A DNA stretch of 41,356 bases from a virus: IMG/VR virus record IMGVR_UViG_3300020159_000958, positions 1 to 41,356 of that record. The stretch is one strand, 5' to 3'. Below the pieces are notes generated by a model. It ran no database searches. It was not told the DNA's origin and saw only the letters and a list, made by a program, of their open reading frames with translations. The position numbers were made by a program, and so were the translations under genes. Positions within the stretch are counted from its first letter, which is position 1. Every line of letters starts with the position of its first letter. Of this stretch, positions 20,474 through 30,055 are shown piece after piece.

Positions 20474-20848
20474 TCATACTGACCATGATGTTTGGTCTGC
20501 TTGTTCGTATAAACCGTTCCACCCACACTCAAAACATCTTGGCGCTGGTGAATGCCCCAGACTACCACCGTTAGATCTACTAAATACATTTTTGCTACCG
20601 CATCTTGGGCAAGAAAGAGAACCTTCTCGTCGGTGAGCTTCCCCACCTTTCCACGTACGTATTGCTGTGCCCATGTCTGTTTGCCCAGTGGGGTCATGTT
20701 GTTCTTGAACTGTTGGAGGTTTTTGTGCAGCAACTGTTGATGCTTGCTGACGCAACGCAGGTAGAACGACATTCCTGGTTACAGGAGGAAGCGATGTGTT
20801 TTCTTGTTGATCTTTGTTAGTTAATTTTTTATCCCACCACGATGACAT
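20474..20848 (-). CDS. Zinc-ribbon protein (124 aa)
   Basis: After a disordered Gln/Thr/Pro-rich first half, CPRC near 79 and CFEC near 104 form a zinc ribbon within SLSCPRCGSKNVFSRSN...PAPRCFECGWNGLYEQ. GAGG precedes the ATG at a workable distance. It lies between the recombinase and polymerase genes, so a role at the fork is possible. No named family. Confidence 0.6.
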   Translation of the reverse strand: MSSWWDKKLTNKDQQENTSLPPVTRNVVLPALRQQASTVAAQKPPTVQEQHDPTGQTDMGTAIRTWKGGEAHRREGSLSCPRCGSKNVFSRSNGGSLGHSPAPRCFECGWNGLYEQADQTSWSV

Positions 20849-20870
20849 GTTGTGTAAACCTCAATTTGTA

Positions 20871-21263
20871 TTAGTCGTCTTCGCAACTATCGTACTCTTC
20901 ATCATACTCAATACTTCCAAGCAGGGCAACCTTTTGATTTGACAGCAATTTTTGAACTAATGCCATGCTGTATGACAAAATAACCGTTTTGGTGCTTTCC
21001 ACCATTGCAGCATTAGAACCTTGAAGTTCGGGTTGTGTTGTTGACAGTACTTGAGTAAACCACTCAACAGATTCTACAATCTCATCAAAGACCCCAAAAT
21101 CATGTAATGTTTCCCATTGTTCTTCAACAAGTTTATGTTCAAGTTCTTCAACATCTTGAGAAACAGGCGCAAACCCCAGTTGGTTCGCAACGCTTTGTCC
21201 GGTAATGGACGAAAGCATTAAACAAAAATTTCGTTTATCAAGAGTGTTTGTCATCTCTGTCAT
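20871..21263 (-). CDS. Hypothetical helical protein (130 aa)
   Basis: GGAGG lies seven bases before the ATG, which overlaps the polymerase stop. Helical throughout (VEELEHKLVEEQWETLH, VILSYSMALVQKLLSNQ) with an acidic end (EYDEEYDSCEDD). Directly downstream of and coupled to the polymerase gene, so an accessory function is possible. No family recognised. Confidence 0.6.
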   Translation of the reverse strand: MTEMTNTLDKRNFCLMLSSITGQSVANQLGFAPVSQDVEELEHKLVEEQWETLHDFGVFDEIVESVEWFTQVLSTTQPELQGSNAAMVESTKTVILSYSMALVQKLLSNQKVALLGSIEYDEEYDSCEDD

Positions 21264-23308
21264 TGCTTTGCCTCCGCCCAGCTTCGTGCCGAGTGGCAGG
21301 AAACTTTTAATGTGACTCCCATGATATCTCTATTATGACCCATGGCGGTGATCAGCGTGTTTATTGAGTTTTCTTCTTGGTCTTCTGGAGTAACAGCAAC
21401 AAGTTCGTCATGAACCTGCACAAGCATTTTTGTTTTTGTGTCTTTAAAGGCGTTGTCTACATCAATCATTGCTTGTTTACAAATGTCAGCAGCACTACCT
21501 TGAATGATTGCGTTAATGGCTTGTCGTTGTGCTCTTGAAATTAATTCAGAAGAACGAGAAGACAAATCGGGTAATCGTCTACGCCTTCCACTAAGTGTTG
21601 TAACGTAACCTTTTTTAGTCGCTGTAGCTATGGCTGTTTGCTTCCACTTAGTTAAACCGTTAAAGCTCTTGTAATAAGAAGCCAATAGTTCTTCGGCATG
21701 CTCTGGTGTTACCCCCGTAACCCTAGCAAGCTTGTTTGAGCCACCGCCGTATGCTGTTAGAAAGTTTACGCCTTTACCGATCTGTCGTTCCTCCGAAGTA
21801 ACTTCATCAACGCTTTTTTTGAAGACAGCAGCAGCCGTTGCTGAGTGAATGTCCTCATTGTGTTTAAAAATTTCAAGCAAACGAGCGTCTTGGCTAAACA
21901 TAGCCATAACACGTAACTCAATTTGGTCGTAGTCAGCAACCAACATTGTGTACCCATCTGGTGGTACAAAAAGTTTTCTGATGCTGGAGTCACGAGGAAT
22001 GTTCTGAAGGTTTGGAGATGATGAAGACAAACGCCCAGTGGCTGTCCTATGTAGGTTAAATGAAGGATGTAATTTGTTGTTGTTTAGTTTGGGCAACAAA
22101 CCATCTACATAAGTGTTCTTTAGTTTTTGTGTTTCTGACCACTCAAGAAGAAGTGGAATAACTGGATGCTTACCCCGAAGACTTTCCAGAGACTCTGTGT
22201 CTACTGATGGTGCGCCTTTTGGTGTTTTCTTGGTGGGCTTTAAACCTAACCCACCATCTCGCTTTTTGTTAAATAAAAACAACTGCTTGTCCTTATTTGA
22301 ATCTGGATTGAATCCAGGGTAAGCAAACTCTGATAAAAGTAATAAAGTGTCGTTTAACTTTGTGTCTAACTCTTTTCGCAAGTTCTTTAGGTTGTAACCG
22401 TCTACGGTTATGCCTTCTTGCTCCATGTTCATCAACACCTGAAGTACATCCATGTCTTGTTCCATTACTGGCAACAATGAAGATTCTGCTTTTAGTTTAG
22501 CCATCAACTTGATGTACAACATCCAAGTCCAGCGAGCGTCTAAGTGAACGTAGCGAGATGCAGCGCCGTAAGAAACTGAATCAATGGTTTTTCCAAGCTT
22601 GCCTTCTTTGGCGTAAGGAGCATGGTTACCGAAGTTGTGCAAAATTAAGTTAACCAAAGAAAAACTAGGAATGTTTTCATCACAAATATGTTGTAGCACC
22701 ATCGTATCCCTGTAAGGACCAGGCGATAGTTCTCCGTAATACTTTTGAATAGACAAAGCGTCAAACTTTACGTTGTGTCCTACTTTGGTTGCGGTCCCAA
22801 AAAATAATGGGCGCAAAGTCTCAAAAACGTCATACCTAGATAACTGCGTAGGTGGTTCGGAATACACCGCAGGAATGTAGTACTTGGTTTTAGCAGTGGA
22901 CACCGCGCCGTTCTTGAGAACCTTACGGTGCTCTAACGGTGGCAAGGTTGCTCCGTCGCCACGCTGTTCGGGAACAAGAATTTCGCCTAATTTGTGCCCC
23001 ATAGGAATAGCCCATGAGTGTCCGTGTGTTGCAATCCCCAACCAAAACACTTCGTTGCGAAGTGGGTTAAGTGCAAGATCTTTTAAGTAACGTTGGCGAA
23101 TAGCTTCAGTAGACCTTTCAACAACATCCTCACTGGGGTTCTTAAGCGTCGCAATGTGCTGTTTACACTCTTTTTGAAAAAGTGTATTTACATCATCATG
23201 ACGCTCAAGAACACCCCGTGATTCAATGTCAAAAGCAAACGAACCAAACTCTGTAACTAAGTCTACTATCTGCTTTAATTCTTCAACGGTGTTTACCGTT
23301 TTGTACAT
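21260..23308 (-). CDS. Family A DNA polymerase with 3'-5' exonuclease (682 aa)
   Basis: The exonuclease domain shows FAFDIES (about 24-27, Exo I), VGHNVKFD (about 178, Exo II) and RYVHLD (YxxxD, about 255, Exo III), so proofreading should be active. Polymerase motifs: A, VADYDQIELR (about 455); B, RQIGKGVNFLTAYGG (about 510); C, QVHDELV (about 632). Motif B keeps the Phe that disfavours dideoxynucleotides. There is no 5'-3' exonuclease domain, and the length fits phage PolA-type replicative polymerases. The ribosome site is weak. Confidence 0.95.
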   Translation of the reverse strand: MYKTVNTVEELKQIVDLVTEFGSFAFDIESRGVLERHDDVNTLFQKECKQHIATLKNPSEDVVERSTEAIRQRYLKDLALNPLRNEVFWLGIATHGHSWAIPMGHKLGEILVPEQRGDGATLPPLEHRKVLKNGAVSTAKTKYYIPAVYSEPPTQLSRYDVFETLRPLFFGTATKVGHNVKFDALSIQKYYGELSPGPYRDTMVLQHICDENIPSFSLVNLILHNFGNHAPYAKEGKLGKTIDSVSYGAASRYVHLDARWTWMLYIKLMAKLKAESSLLPVMEQDMDVLQVLMNMEQEGITVDGYNLKNLRKELDTKLNDTLLLLSEFAYPGFNPDSNKDKQLFLFNKKRDGGLGLKPTKKTPKGAPSVDTESLESLRGKHPVIPLLLEWSETQKLKNTYVDGLLPKLNNNKLHPSFNLHRTATGRLSSSSPNLQNIPRDSSIRKLFVPPDGYTMLVADYDQIELRVMAMFSQDARLLEIFKHNEDIHSATAAAVFKKSVDEVTSEERQIGKGVNFLTAYGGGSNKLARVTGVTPEHAEELLASYYKSFNGLTKWKQTAIATATKKGYVTTLSGRRRRLPDLSSRSSELISRAQRQAINAIIQGSAADICKQAMIDVDNAFKDTKTKMLVQVHDELVAVTPEDQEENSINTLITAMGHNRDIMGVTLKVSCHSARSWAEAKQ

Positions 23309-23311
23309 TGA

Positions 23312-24031
23312 TTACCGTGCGTCGTTAATCTCGGATGAAATGTCCAAAAGTTCTGAACGTGTTGGTATTGAGATAATTTCAGGTGTGTAACAATTGCGCT
23401 TAAGCACAACCATGTCTTCATCTGTGTAACCGACCATTGACCACTCTGACAAGTCACGCTCACGAACCATTTGAAGAATAGTTTGTGTTTGTGCACCCTT
23501 GCCAGTCTTGGATACTGCCCAATAGTTCTTGGACAATGGACCTTGACGTGGGTCTGTGTGGAAGTTTTTAAGTTGGTCAATCAAACGAACGCCAACCTCA
23601 AATGACTTAACTGATAGGTCTCCGTCTTCTCCAAGTACTGCAATGTTGAACGCAAACTTAGTTGATGGGCGATTACCAGCGTCACAGAGTGGGCAACCTT
23701 CAGGATGATCCGCCAAGCAAACAAAAGACTTTTGACCAGCACGGCCATCAATCCAGTGTGTGCGAAACGATGCATAAGGTTCGTCCTCTAAGAACTTAAT
23801 AATTTGTGGGTCTTCTGTAACTTTAAAACGTTGAGCAAACGCTGAGGTTGATTCTTGCACTTTTTGTGCTGCACCCCAACCACGATTGATTACGCTTTTC
23901 TTTCCAGGATTAGCCACTGGTGTTTCTACTCGCTCTTTTTGAGTAAGTGATTCTTTCTTTGTATCAACTTTGACAGGCGAATCAAACTCTACTTCGTCTG
24001 TGTCAAAGTCATCGTCGTATTTATTTGGCAT
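23312..24031 (-). CDS. Single-stranded-DNA-binding-type protein (239 aa)
   Basis: Disordered acidic N-terminus (1-60), then GWGAAQKVQ...FAQRFKVTEDPQIIKFLEDEPYASF, then a zinc-site-like HPEGCPLCDAG (about 117) and FAFNIAVL. This order is that of the gp32-like/actinophage ssDNA-binding proteins that coat single strands at the fork. Located directly upstream of the polymerase gene. AAAGGA lies nine bases before the ATG. Identification from pattern and context. Confidence 0.65.
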   Translation of the reverse strand: MPNKYDDDFDTDEVEFDSPVKVDTKKESLTQKERVETPVANPGKKSVINRGWGAAQKVQESTSAFAQRFKVTEDPQIIKFLEDEPYASFRTHWIDGRAGQKSFVCLADHPEGCPLCDAGNRPSTKFAFNIAVLGEDGDLSVKSFEVGVRLIDQLKNFHTDPRQGPLSKNYWAVSKTGKGAQTQTILQMVRERDLSEWSMVGYTDEDMVVLKRNCYTPEIISIPTRSELLDISSEINDAR

Positions 24032-24044
24032 TTGTTTTTTTCCT

Positions 24045-24064
24045 TTGTGTGTGTATGTGTGTGT
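24045..24064. repeat. Short CA/GT repeat in the leader
   Basis: The minus strand reads (CA)4 T A (CA)4-like sequence in the 36-bp gap before the SSB-type gene, followed by AAAGGAAAAAAACAAATG. It is an unstructured, A/C-rich leader. Confidence 0.7.
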
Positions 24065-24067
24065 TTT

Positions 24068-24493
24068 TTATTTTTTCCAGTTGTCTGTTATGTATTGCTT
24101 TAATTTATTCCAATTCTCAGCTGTCACGACTCTTGGGTCTGTATCTCCAATTATCGTATTAACTGCGAACACTATCAAGTCTACCTGCTTACGAGTATAA
24201 ATCCTCCTTCCTTTTGCCTCTACTCCAGGAAGTTGTCCTCGGTCTGGAGGTGCTGTCCGGTAGATGGGTTTTGGGATTATTCCCTTTGTTTCCCATGACC
24301 TTACAGTTCCTGTTTTTTTTCCTAAAACTTTGGCTAACTGCCCAATAGTAAACACTTCAAGGCGTTCGCCTTTAATCACATAGTGAGAAGACTTGACCCC
24401 AAAAAAAGGGTCGTCAATCTTCTTTGGCTTACGCTTTGTCCTGTTCTTTGGAGGGCGTTTTCCTGGGTAATCTTCTATATCTTTAAAGCCCAC
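24068..24493 (-). CDS. MerR-type helix-turn-helix DNA-binding protein (141 aa)
   Basis: A GTG start (24491-24493) has AAGGA just upstream. A basic N-terminal arm (KRPPKNRTKRKPKK) leads into FTIGQLAKVLGKKTGTVRSWETKGIIP (about 48-74), a MerR-like HTH with wing (RRIYTRKQVDLIVF). There is no long effector coiled coil, so it is a small DNA binder, possibly regulating replication genes. It overlaps the upstream gene by 19 bases. Confidence 0.75.
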   Translation of the reverse strand: MGFKDIEDYPGKRPPKNRTKRKPKKIDDPFFGVKSSHYVIKGERLEVFTIGQLAKVLGKKTGTVRSWETKGIIPKPIYRTAPPDRGQLPGVEAKGRRIYTRKQVDLIVFAVNTIIGDTDPRVVTAENWNKLKQYITDNWKK

Positions 24494-24894
24494 GTTTCCT
24501 TCTCCACATAAAATGATTTAACTTTTTCTTGTAGATCATCATCATCCCAGGCTAGACCAAGCAAGCGGTCTTCGCTGATGGTTTCAATGACTTCTTTAAC
24601 CGTATCCCAAAATCCATTTTCTTTTGCCCATGCTTCTGCCGCAGACGCATTGAAGGTTTTAGAGATGCGTCGTTCTCTTTTGATTTCGCATGATGGAAGA
24701 TTGATCCACAAATTTCCTTTGTCATCGGGCTTGCCATGTGCGTCAAGAACTTCAGTCAATTCTTTTTTGTAACTATCTAAACGTTTTTGTGTTGTCTCCA
24801 ACATTGCCTTATGGTTTTGAAACTCGCTAACAAGTTTACTAACGTATGCTTCATCAAAAGTTGTTTCAGGTTGTTGTCTAATAATTTTGTTCAT
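24475..24894 (-). CDS. Coiled-coil hypothetical protein (139 aa)
   Basis: GAGGT lies five bases before the ATG. Residues 15-52 form a charged coiled coil (VSEFQNHKAMLETTQKRLDSYKKELTEVL), followed by a compact domain with IKRERRISKTFNAS and AWAKENGFWDTV. The arrangement recalls Gam-like nuclease-protection proteins, but I cannot support that name. It sits between helicase and MerR-type genes. Confidence 0.6.
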   Translation of the reverse strand: MNKIIRQQPETTFDEAYVSKLVSEFQNHKAMLETTQKRLDSYKKELTEVLDAHGKPDDKGNLWINLPSCEIKRERRISKTFNASAAEAWAKENGFWDTVKEVIETISEDRLLGLAWDDDDLQEKVKSFYVEKETWALKI

Positions 24895-24895
24895 G

Positions 24896-26440
24896 TCATA
24901 CCTCGCTATGTGCTATGAAATCGGATAGTGCTCCCAAAGTAAGTTTATAGTCGCCTTTGGTGTCATAGCCACCATCTATAAACGCTTTGTTGATATTTCT
25001 TTTCTCTTGTAACATCTCGTACTGCCGTTCTTCAATGCTACCTTTCATGACAAACGAAACGACATTGACATGAGGAAACTCTGAGGAAAGTCTGATAATG
25101 CGGGCTTCTCTTTGGTCAAGCTTACCTGCTGACCAAGGCAAGTCGTAAGAGATTAGATAATTAGCAATAGGTAGGTCAACGCCGTAGCCTCCGGCATCTG
25201 AGGACAAAAACAAACGTGTGTTGGGGTCTTGCGTAAATTGTTGTTTGGATGAATCCCTATCCAGCATTGTCATTCCGCCCATAAACAAAACGCTGTTAGT
25301 TAGTTGCTTAGTTGCTTTTTGAATTAATCTAAGGTTCTCTTTAAAAAATGAGAATAAAACAACTTTGTTGTTTGGAGATTGTTCCAAAACATCTGTAATG
25401 TACTGCACTACGGCTTCTAGTTTTGGTGTGCCAGAAGTTGGTGGCATGATTCCTTGATTGACTAGTTTGTTTGCATATTCGCTGCCTTGATCGTTAGAAG
25501 CATCGGCATACATCTTTGCTGACCAATGGACTAATTCTGGATTATCGCAAAACATACGCAGCACAATTAATTTTGACATAATGTCACCTTGTGCTTCTTT
25601 GTTTCCTGAAGAACCGTAGTAATGACTCCAGATATCAAAGCCTCTTCCTGTTTGCGAAATGGCTTTTTGAATTGATTGCAACAAGTCGTGTGCAATCTTT
25701 CTATAAACAACAGCACCAGCCGTGTCAAATGGAACAGGTATAACTTGTTGTATAACTTGTGGAAGTTGGTCGGCAATGTCTTCTCTGGTTTTACGAATCA
25801 TTACCCCTTCCATACTGGTATGAAGTTGTTTTAAATTGCGGTAGCGACTTGGTTTACCAAACCTGTCTCGTACGATAAAAGTTCTATCAAAAATGTCAAC
25901 CTTGCCCAAGACTTTTGGGTCTACAAACTCCATAATGGAAAACAATTCCTCTGGACGGTTTTCTATCGGTTGCCCAGTTAGTGCAAAACGGTAGTGGTAT
26001 CTCTTGCCTATGCGTTTAATCAAACGAGAACGCCTGGCTTTAGCCGATTTAATAATGGTGGCTTCGTCAACAACCATCGCATCAAACGTATGCTTTTCAA
26101 AGTCAGCCAAATCATTCTTTAATGATTCTGAGTTGATGATGACATAGGTGGCGCTAAGGGATGCTCTCCACTGTTTTTTTCTAGTGCTTATTGTGCCATC
26201 TATAACGATGCAAACAGAGTCGGTAAACTTTTTGATTTCTCGTTCCCATTGGTACTTAAGTGACGAGGGTACAACAATCAAAGCTTTTTTTATTTCTCCT
26301 TGATTTTTTAAAGTCTCTAATGCTGAAAGTGTTGTAATGGTTTTACCAGCACCCATGACTAACGCTAAAAGCATTTGACCACGATCTACCATTGCGTCAG
26401 AAGCTTCTTGTTGAAATGGGTAAAGGTTTCCTTTAAACAT
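24896..26440 (-). CDS. SNF2/SF2-type DNA helicase or translocase (514 aa)
   Basis: Motif Q-like LYPFQQEASDAM, Walker A MGAGKT (about 28-33), motif Ia LIVVPSSLKYQW, DEAT box VVDEATIIK (about 121), LTGQPIENRPEEL (motif III) and the second lobe with FSFFKENLR, SSDAGGYGVDLPIA and QREARIIRLS (motif VI, about 440). This is the core of SNF2-like DNA translocases, here with no extra domain. ATP-driven DNA unwinding or remodelling at the fork is likely. It overlaps the primase gene. Confidence 0.85.
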   Translation of the reverse strand: MFKGNLYPFQQEASDAMVDRGQMLLALVMGAGKTITTLSALETLKNQGEIKKALIVVPSSLKYQWEREIKKFTDSVCIVIDGTISTRKKQWRASLSATYVIINSESLKNDLADFEKHTFDAMVVDEATIIKSAKARRSRLIKRIGKRYHYRFALTGQPIENRPEELFSIMEFVDPKVLGKVDIFDRTFIVRDRFGKPSRYRNLKQLHTSMEGVMIRKTREDIADQLPQVIQQVIPVPFDTAGAVVYRKIAHDLLQSIQKAISQTGRGFDIWSHYYGSSGNKEAQGDIMSKLIVLRMFCDNPELVHWSAKMYADASNDQGSEYANKLVNQGIMPPTSGTPKLEAVVQYITDVLEQSPNNKVVLFSFFKENLRLIQKATKQLTNSVLFMGGMTMLDRDSSKQQFTQDPNTRLFLSSDAGGYGVDLPIANYLISYDLPWSAGKLDQREARIIRLSSEFPHVNVVSFVMKGSIEERQYEMLQEKRNINKAFIDGGYDTKGDYKLTLGALSDFIAHSEV

Positions 26441-27362
26441 GTAACCACCATGGGAACACCGATGCTTTAGATATTGATTCGTAAATCTCTGCGTCTGTCA
26501 TGTCACCAATGTCTTTTGCATCTGTATGAGAGTACCTTGCCCAAAGAACCGGAGTTCTGAATGCAGGCAATTTTTCTTTTAACTTGTTCGCCGCTGCTAT
26601 ACCTGCTGAGTCGTTGTCTAATGCGATGATTAACTTGTTTACATGATTAGCAAGCAACGAAATTTGTGTTTTGCTTATGTGTGCCCCAAATGAAGCTAAA
26701 CCACAACAACCACCCATTGCAGTGTGCAAACGAACAACATCAAGTGGAGACTCAACCAAAACGCAGGTATCGCAATCTGCTTTGTCAAGACCAAATAAGG
26801 TGCTTGATTTAGAAACGCCCACTGGATAATTTAAAACTTTGGTTTTAGATTTAGATTGCCAACCTAACAGTTCTCCAAATGGGGACACGATAGGTATAAC
26901 CCATGCTTTGGTAACTGTATCCCATCGGATACCATACCTGCGTACAGCTTCTCTGTCTAAATTCCTAGTTGTTAAAAGTTCGTCAGAAGGTACAGAAAAT
27001 TTACTAAACGCCATCCAATCCACAACTGGTTGTTGGGGTTCTACCTCTACTGGATTGGTTAATCTAGTAAGACCGTTGTGAATCAAAAACTCGTGGACAG
27101 CAACAATAGAATCGGCTTCTCCTGTTAACTCAGAAACTAAGTGGGACAGTGTCCCTTTAGCACCGCATGAGTAACAAATCCATAAACCGTTAGAAGCATT
27201 CATAGACCATGACGGCGATCTGTCAGCCTTACCAGTTCTATTTAAGTGGACTGGACACCTAGCGGAAATTTCAGTGTCGCCAACACGCACGACATCAACA
27301 CCCAAACTTTTTAAAACATCTGCAACGTCAGTAGTACCATGAATCGCTGTCATCATCGCCAT
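26433..27362 (-). CDS. DnaG-type primase: CHC2 zinc finger plus Toprim (309 aa)
   Basis: The zinc domain has CPVH near 35 and CYSC near 61 (CHC2). The Toprim part has CVLVESPLDVVRL (about 201, Glu) and LIIALDNDSAG (about 245, DxD). The C-terminal helicase-binding domain of bacterial DnaG is absent, so it is a short phage primase that makes RNA primers next to DnaB-like helicase. The start with GGAG six bases upstream is chosen; two more ATGs lie just inside. Confidence 0.85.
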   Translation of the reverse strand: MAMMTAIHGTTDVADVLKSLGVDVVRVGDTEISARCPVHLNRTGKADRSPSWSMNASNGLWICYSCGAKGTLSHLVSELTGEADSIVAVHEFLIHNGLTRLTNPVEVEPQQPVVDWMAFSKFSVPSDELLTTRNLDREAVRRYGIRWDTVTKAWVIPIVSPFGELLGWQSKSKTKVLNYPVGVSKSSTLFGLDKADCDTCVLVESPLDVVRLHTAMGGCCGLASFGAHISKTQISLLANHVNKLIIALDNDSAGIAAANKLKEKLPAFRTPVLWARYSHTDAKDIGDMTDAEIYESISKASVFPWWLHV

Positions 27363-28587
27363 CGTCCTCTCCTACTTCTGTAAAGTCCATGTTCTTCCAA
27401 TCCCAGTTAATACGAATCTCGCCTAGAGGTGCTGAGCGAGCGAGCACTACACGAATGATTGATTGGTTGTCAATGTCAGGGTCTGACTCTACGCCTACGA
27501 TGAGGTCTGAGTCTTGGGCAAAAGAAGATGTGTAACCAATAGAGTCGGCAGTAATCTTGCGAGACTTCTTGTTACCAAGTTTCCATGACAGAACCTGAGT
27601 GGTGCCAATAACCGGAATGTCTGCGTTTTGTGCCAAACGTTTTAAAGACCTAGTGATGTTTGTAAGTGCTTGTGGAGAACCCTTTGGTTCCCCGTTCTCG
27701 TCGTCCATGAGATACACACCGTCAACAAACAAGATGTCGGGTTTAAATTCTTTTACCTTTGCGGCAAGCGCACTCACAGTTGTTAGTGATGATGTATCTT
27801 CTGTAACCACAAACGGGTGCATGTTCTTGCGCATGCGCAAAGTGTTTGCAATCTTTTCTAATTCATTATTAGTCAATGAACCACGCAAGATGTTTGTGTA
27901 AGCAACTTTAGAAACAATGGCGTCGTACCGTGCCGCTTGTTCTTCTGCAGACATTTCAAAAGAAACAAACAAAGGAGATTTACCGTGAAGGTGGGCAGCG
28001 TTAGCCATGATGAGAGTCATCAAAGATTTACCCTTCTTAGCTTCGCCTACAAACGTAATGAGTTGTTGTGGTCTAAACCCAGACGTAATTCTGTCCAGCC
28101 CAAGCAATCCAGTTGGAATTCCACGCAATGCATTTGGCGTGCTCTGTAGTTCTTTGTATTTGTCAACTCGTGCTTCCCATGTCTCAATTAAGTTGATGTC
28201 ACGCAACCGTGCTGTCTCTGCAGATGCTTTTTGCAAACCGTTAGCAAGGTCTAGTAATGCTTTAGCTGTATCGCCAGCCTCCAAAGAAGGCATCGCAAGA
28301 GCCATAGCCTCAAGTAAATTACGATGACGATACGAGTCGTAAACTTCATCAATGAGTGCCGTAAACGGTTCATCTTCGGCAGTGATTAAACGAATGTCGC
28401 CAAACTCTTGGCTGAGTGCTCGCTTGGATGGAACTTCGCCGTGTTCTCGCCAAAAAATAATTAACCATGACCAAACTTTGGACCACTCTGCGGTGAAGTG
28501 GTCTTCTTTGATACCAGCCTTTAATGCAACAGTTAAATCTTTAGTCTGAATTACTTTGCTAATTAAGAGATGTTCTGCACTAGCCAT
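27328..28587 (-). CDS. DnaB-like replicative helicase (419 aa)
   Basis: Residues 1-100 resemble the DnaB N-terminal domain. The RecA-like core has GIPTGLLGLDRITSGF, Walker A GEAKKGKSL (about 180), SFEMSAEEQ, Walker B ILFVDGVYLM (about 283) and GTTQVL. The ATG at 28585-28587 (MASAEHLLIS) makes a TAATG junction with the upstream gene. An acidic tail (EDDGDDDSDSW) ends it. Works with the loader at 29014 and the primase that overlaps it. Confidence 0.9.
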   Translation of the reverse strand: MASAEHLLISKVIQTKDLTVALKAGIKEDHFTAEWSKVWSWLIIFWREHGEVPSKRALSQEFGDIRLITAEDEPFTALIDEVYDSYRHRNLLEAMALAMPSLEAGDTAKALLDLANGLQKASAETARLRDINLIETWEARVDKYKELQSTPNALRGIPTGLLGLDRITSGFRPQQLITFVGEAKKGKSLMTLIMANAAHLHGKSPLFVSFEMSAEEQAARYDAIVSKVAYTNILRGSLTNNELEKIANTLRMRKNMHPFVVTEDTSSLTTVSALAAKVKEFKPDILFVDGVYLMDDENGEPKGSPQALTNITRSLKRLAQNADIPVIGTTQVLSWKLGNKKSRKITADSIGYTSSFAQDSDLIVGVESDPDIDNQSIIRVVLARSAPLGEIRINWDWKNMDFTEVGEDDGDDDSDSWYY

Positions 28588-29027
28588 TACGCAGACCACG
28601 CAGTCTTAGGTGTAACCACCGTGGATCTAAATCCAATAATCTTTGCGTGCTCTTCATTTGCTGTGTACACCTTCTGTATTGACGGAAAAAATCTGAGGTC
28701 ATATGCTAATTCCTCAATTGACTTGTACGCCGTTACTGTCGTTGATATCCCTTTTCTGATTAACCACTTTTCAATGCTGTCAACAAGATAGTCGGGCAAC
28801 AGCGTATAAACAACTATCCCCACGTTATATCTGCTAACTAAATCAATTGCATGTTTGATTGGTATCTCGTTTACTTTCCAAAAAGATATGTACTGTTCCC
28901 AATTTTTAGCAGTTAAGGCAACACGCGACCTAATCTTGGCTAACCCTTCGGGTTCTGATGCCAGAATACCTTCAAACATGGTTGCTTGAGATATCGGAGA
29001 AAAAGAAGCTAAATCATTCCCCTGCAT
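28587..29027 (-). CDS. Hypothetical protein in the replication operon (146 aa)
   Basis: Overlaps both the loader gene and the helicase gene. Its C-terminal half (VGIVVYTLLPDYLVDSIEKWLIRKGIS...YDLRFFPSIQKVYTANEEHAKIIGFRSTVV) has alternating strands and helices, like a HAD/Rossmann half-domain without catalytic Asp motifs. Conserved position between loader and helicase suggests a replisome accessory; no named family. Confidence 0.55.
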   Translation of the reverse strand: MQGNDLASFSPISQATMFEGILASEPEGLAKIRSRVALTAKNWEQYISFWKVNEIPIKHAIDLVSRYNVGIVVYTLLPDYLVDSIEKWLIRKGISTTVTAYKSIEELAYDLRFFPSIQKVYTANEEHAKIIGFRSTVVTPKTAWSA

Positions 29028-29664
29028 AATGTGGGTCCAACAAACGATAGTCCTTCCCTAAGAAAGGCAACACGCAACAACACTCACTAAGAATGGAAGC
29101 AACACGTGGTCCATAAATATCGCTTAAACGCGATAATGGAATTTCACTAGTGATGATTGTAATTAGCTGTTGCTCATAGCGACTGTTCAACATAGAAGTA
29201 ATTGTTTTTTTTGTAAAGTCAGTCATGCGTTCTGAGCCAAGGTTGTCCAACACCAAAACGTCGTACACGGCGTTGATGTACTTCAGCATGTATTCGTCGG
29301 AGTACATGTCAGATAAAACATTGTCAGGATTCATCTCGTCATATGATGCTTCAACAAACTTTTCAGCCGTTATAAAGAACCCGCTTAGTTGGTGATTTAA
29401 AACAATCTCACGAAGTAGCCCACATGCAACATGTGTCTTTCCACTTCCAGAACCGCCGAAGAAGTAAAGACCTTCTCCGCACTCTCTGTTGTGTTCAATG
29501 TTGGCTAACCACTGATGAACATACGTAACAACATCAGGACTTCCCAAGTCTGTGTCGTAATCATCTAAAGTTTTTTTAGTAAAACGTTTAGGTATGTGCG
29601 CATTCTTTAAGCGCTCTATAGGTTGTCTGTTGCGCCAATATTTTGCGGAGCGCCATTCACTCAT
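29014..29664 (-). CDS. DnaC-like AAA+ helicase loader (216 aa)
   Basis: Walker A FFGGSGSGKTH (about 68-78), Walker B VLVLDNLGSE (about 138-147; the second acidic residue of Walker B is Asn), sensor 1 TIITSEIP and arginine-rich C-terminus. The N-terminal 40 residues are the helicase-binding arm. DnaC-type proteins load DnaB helicase on melted origin DNA. AAAGG lies five bases before the ATG. Confidence 0.85.
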   Translation of the reverse strand: MSEWRSAKYWRNRQPIERLKNAHIPKRFTKKTLDDYDTDLGSPDVVTYVHQWLANIEHNRECGEGLYFFGGSGSGKTHVACGLLREIVLNHQLSGFFITAEKFVEASYDEMNPDNVLSDMYSDEYMLKYINAVYDVLVLDNLGSERMTDFTKKTITSMLNSRYEQQLITIITSEIPLSRLSDIYGPRVASILSECCCVLPFLGKDYRLLDPHYAGE

Positions 29665-30055
29665 GGTTACCTTTCATCAATCTCTTGTCAACAGTGTATT
29701 CGGAATAATCGTATTTTGACAACGGTGTATCTACTTTCTTCTTTAGAGCATCCAATCGTGATGCAAACCCTTTCCACGTTGGTACGTCTGCTGGCAATGG
29801 TGTTTGCTTAATCTCATGTGCAAACACATCAATCATCTTATAAATTTGATCTATAGTCACGCCTTTTTCTTGTAAGTTTTTAAATACCTTCATCAATGCC
29901 ATACCGTTAACCGGAGCATTCAATGTCATATTCTTATTGATCGTTGCATCTCTAAAATAAGCTAACAATCCAGTTGTTGAACTTTTCTTTTTAGCAAGCG
30001 GTTTGTTGACAGGTTCGTCAGCGCCTAATGTTTTTCCGCCCCAATCATCAATCAT
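29657..30055 (-). CDS. Hypothetical protein in the replication operon (132 aa)
   Basis: The ATG at 30053-30055 (MIDDWGGKTL) is chosen because the longer frame runs through the small gene upstream. Helical: LLAYFRDATINKN, ALMKVFKNLQEKGVTIDQIYKMID. It could be a replication-initiation adaptor, judging from its place between initiator and loader. No family recognised. Confidence 0.6.
   Translation of the reverse strand: MIDDWGGKTLGADEPVNKPLAKKKSSTTGLLAYFRDATINKNMTLNAPVNGMALMKVFKNLQEKGVTIDQIYKMIDVFAHEIKQTPLPADVPTWKGFASRLDALKKKVDTPLSKYDYSEYTVDKRLMKGNHE

Noticed and set aside
24045-24064. CA/GT repeat as a regulatory Z-DNA element
   Set aside because: It is too short and interrupted, and reads as an unstructured leader before the SSB-type gene.
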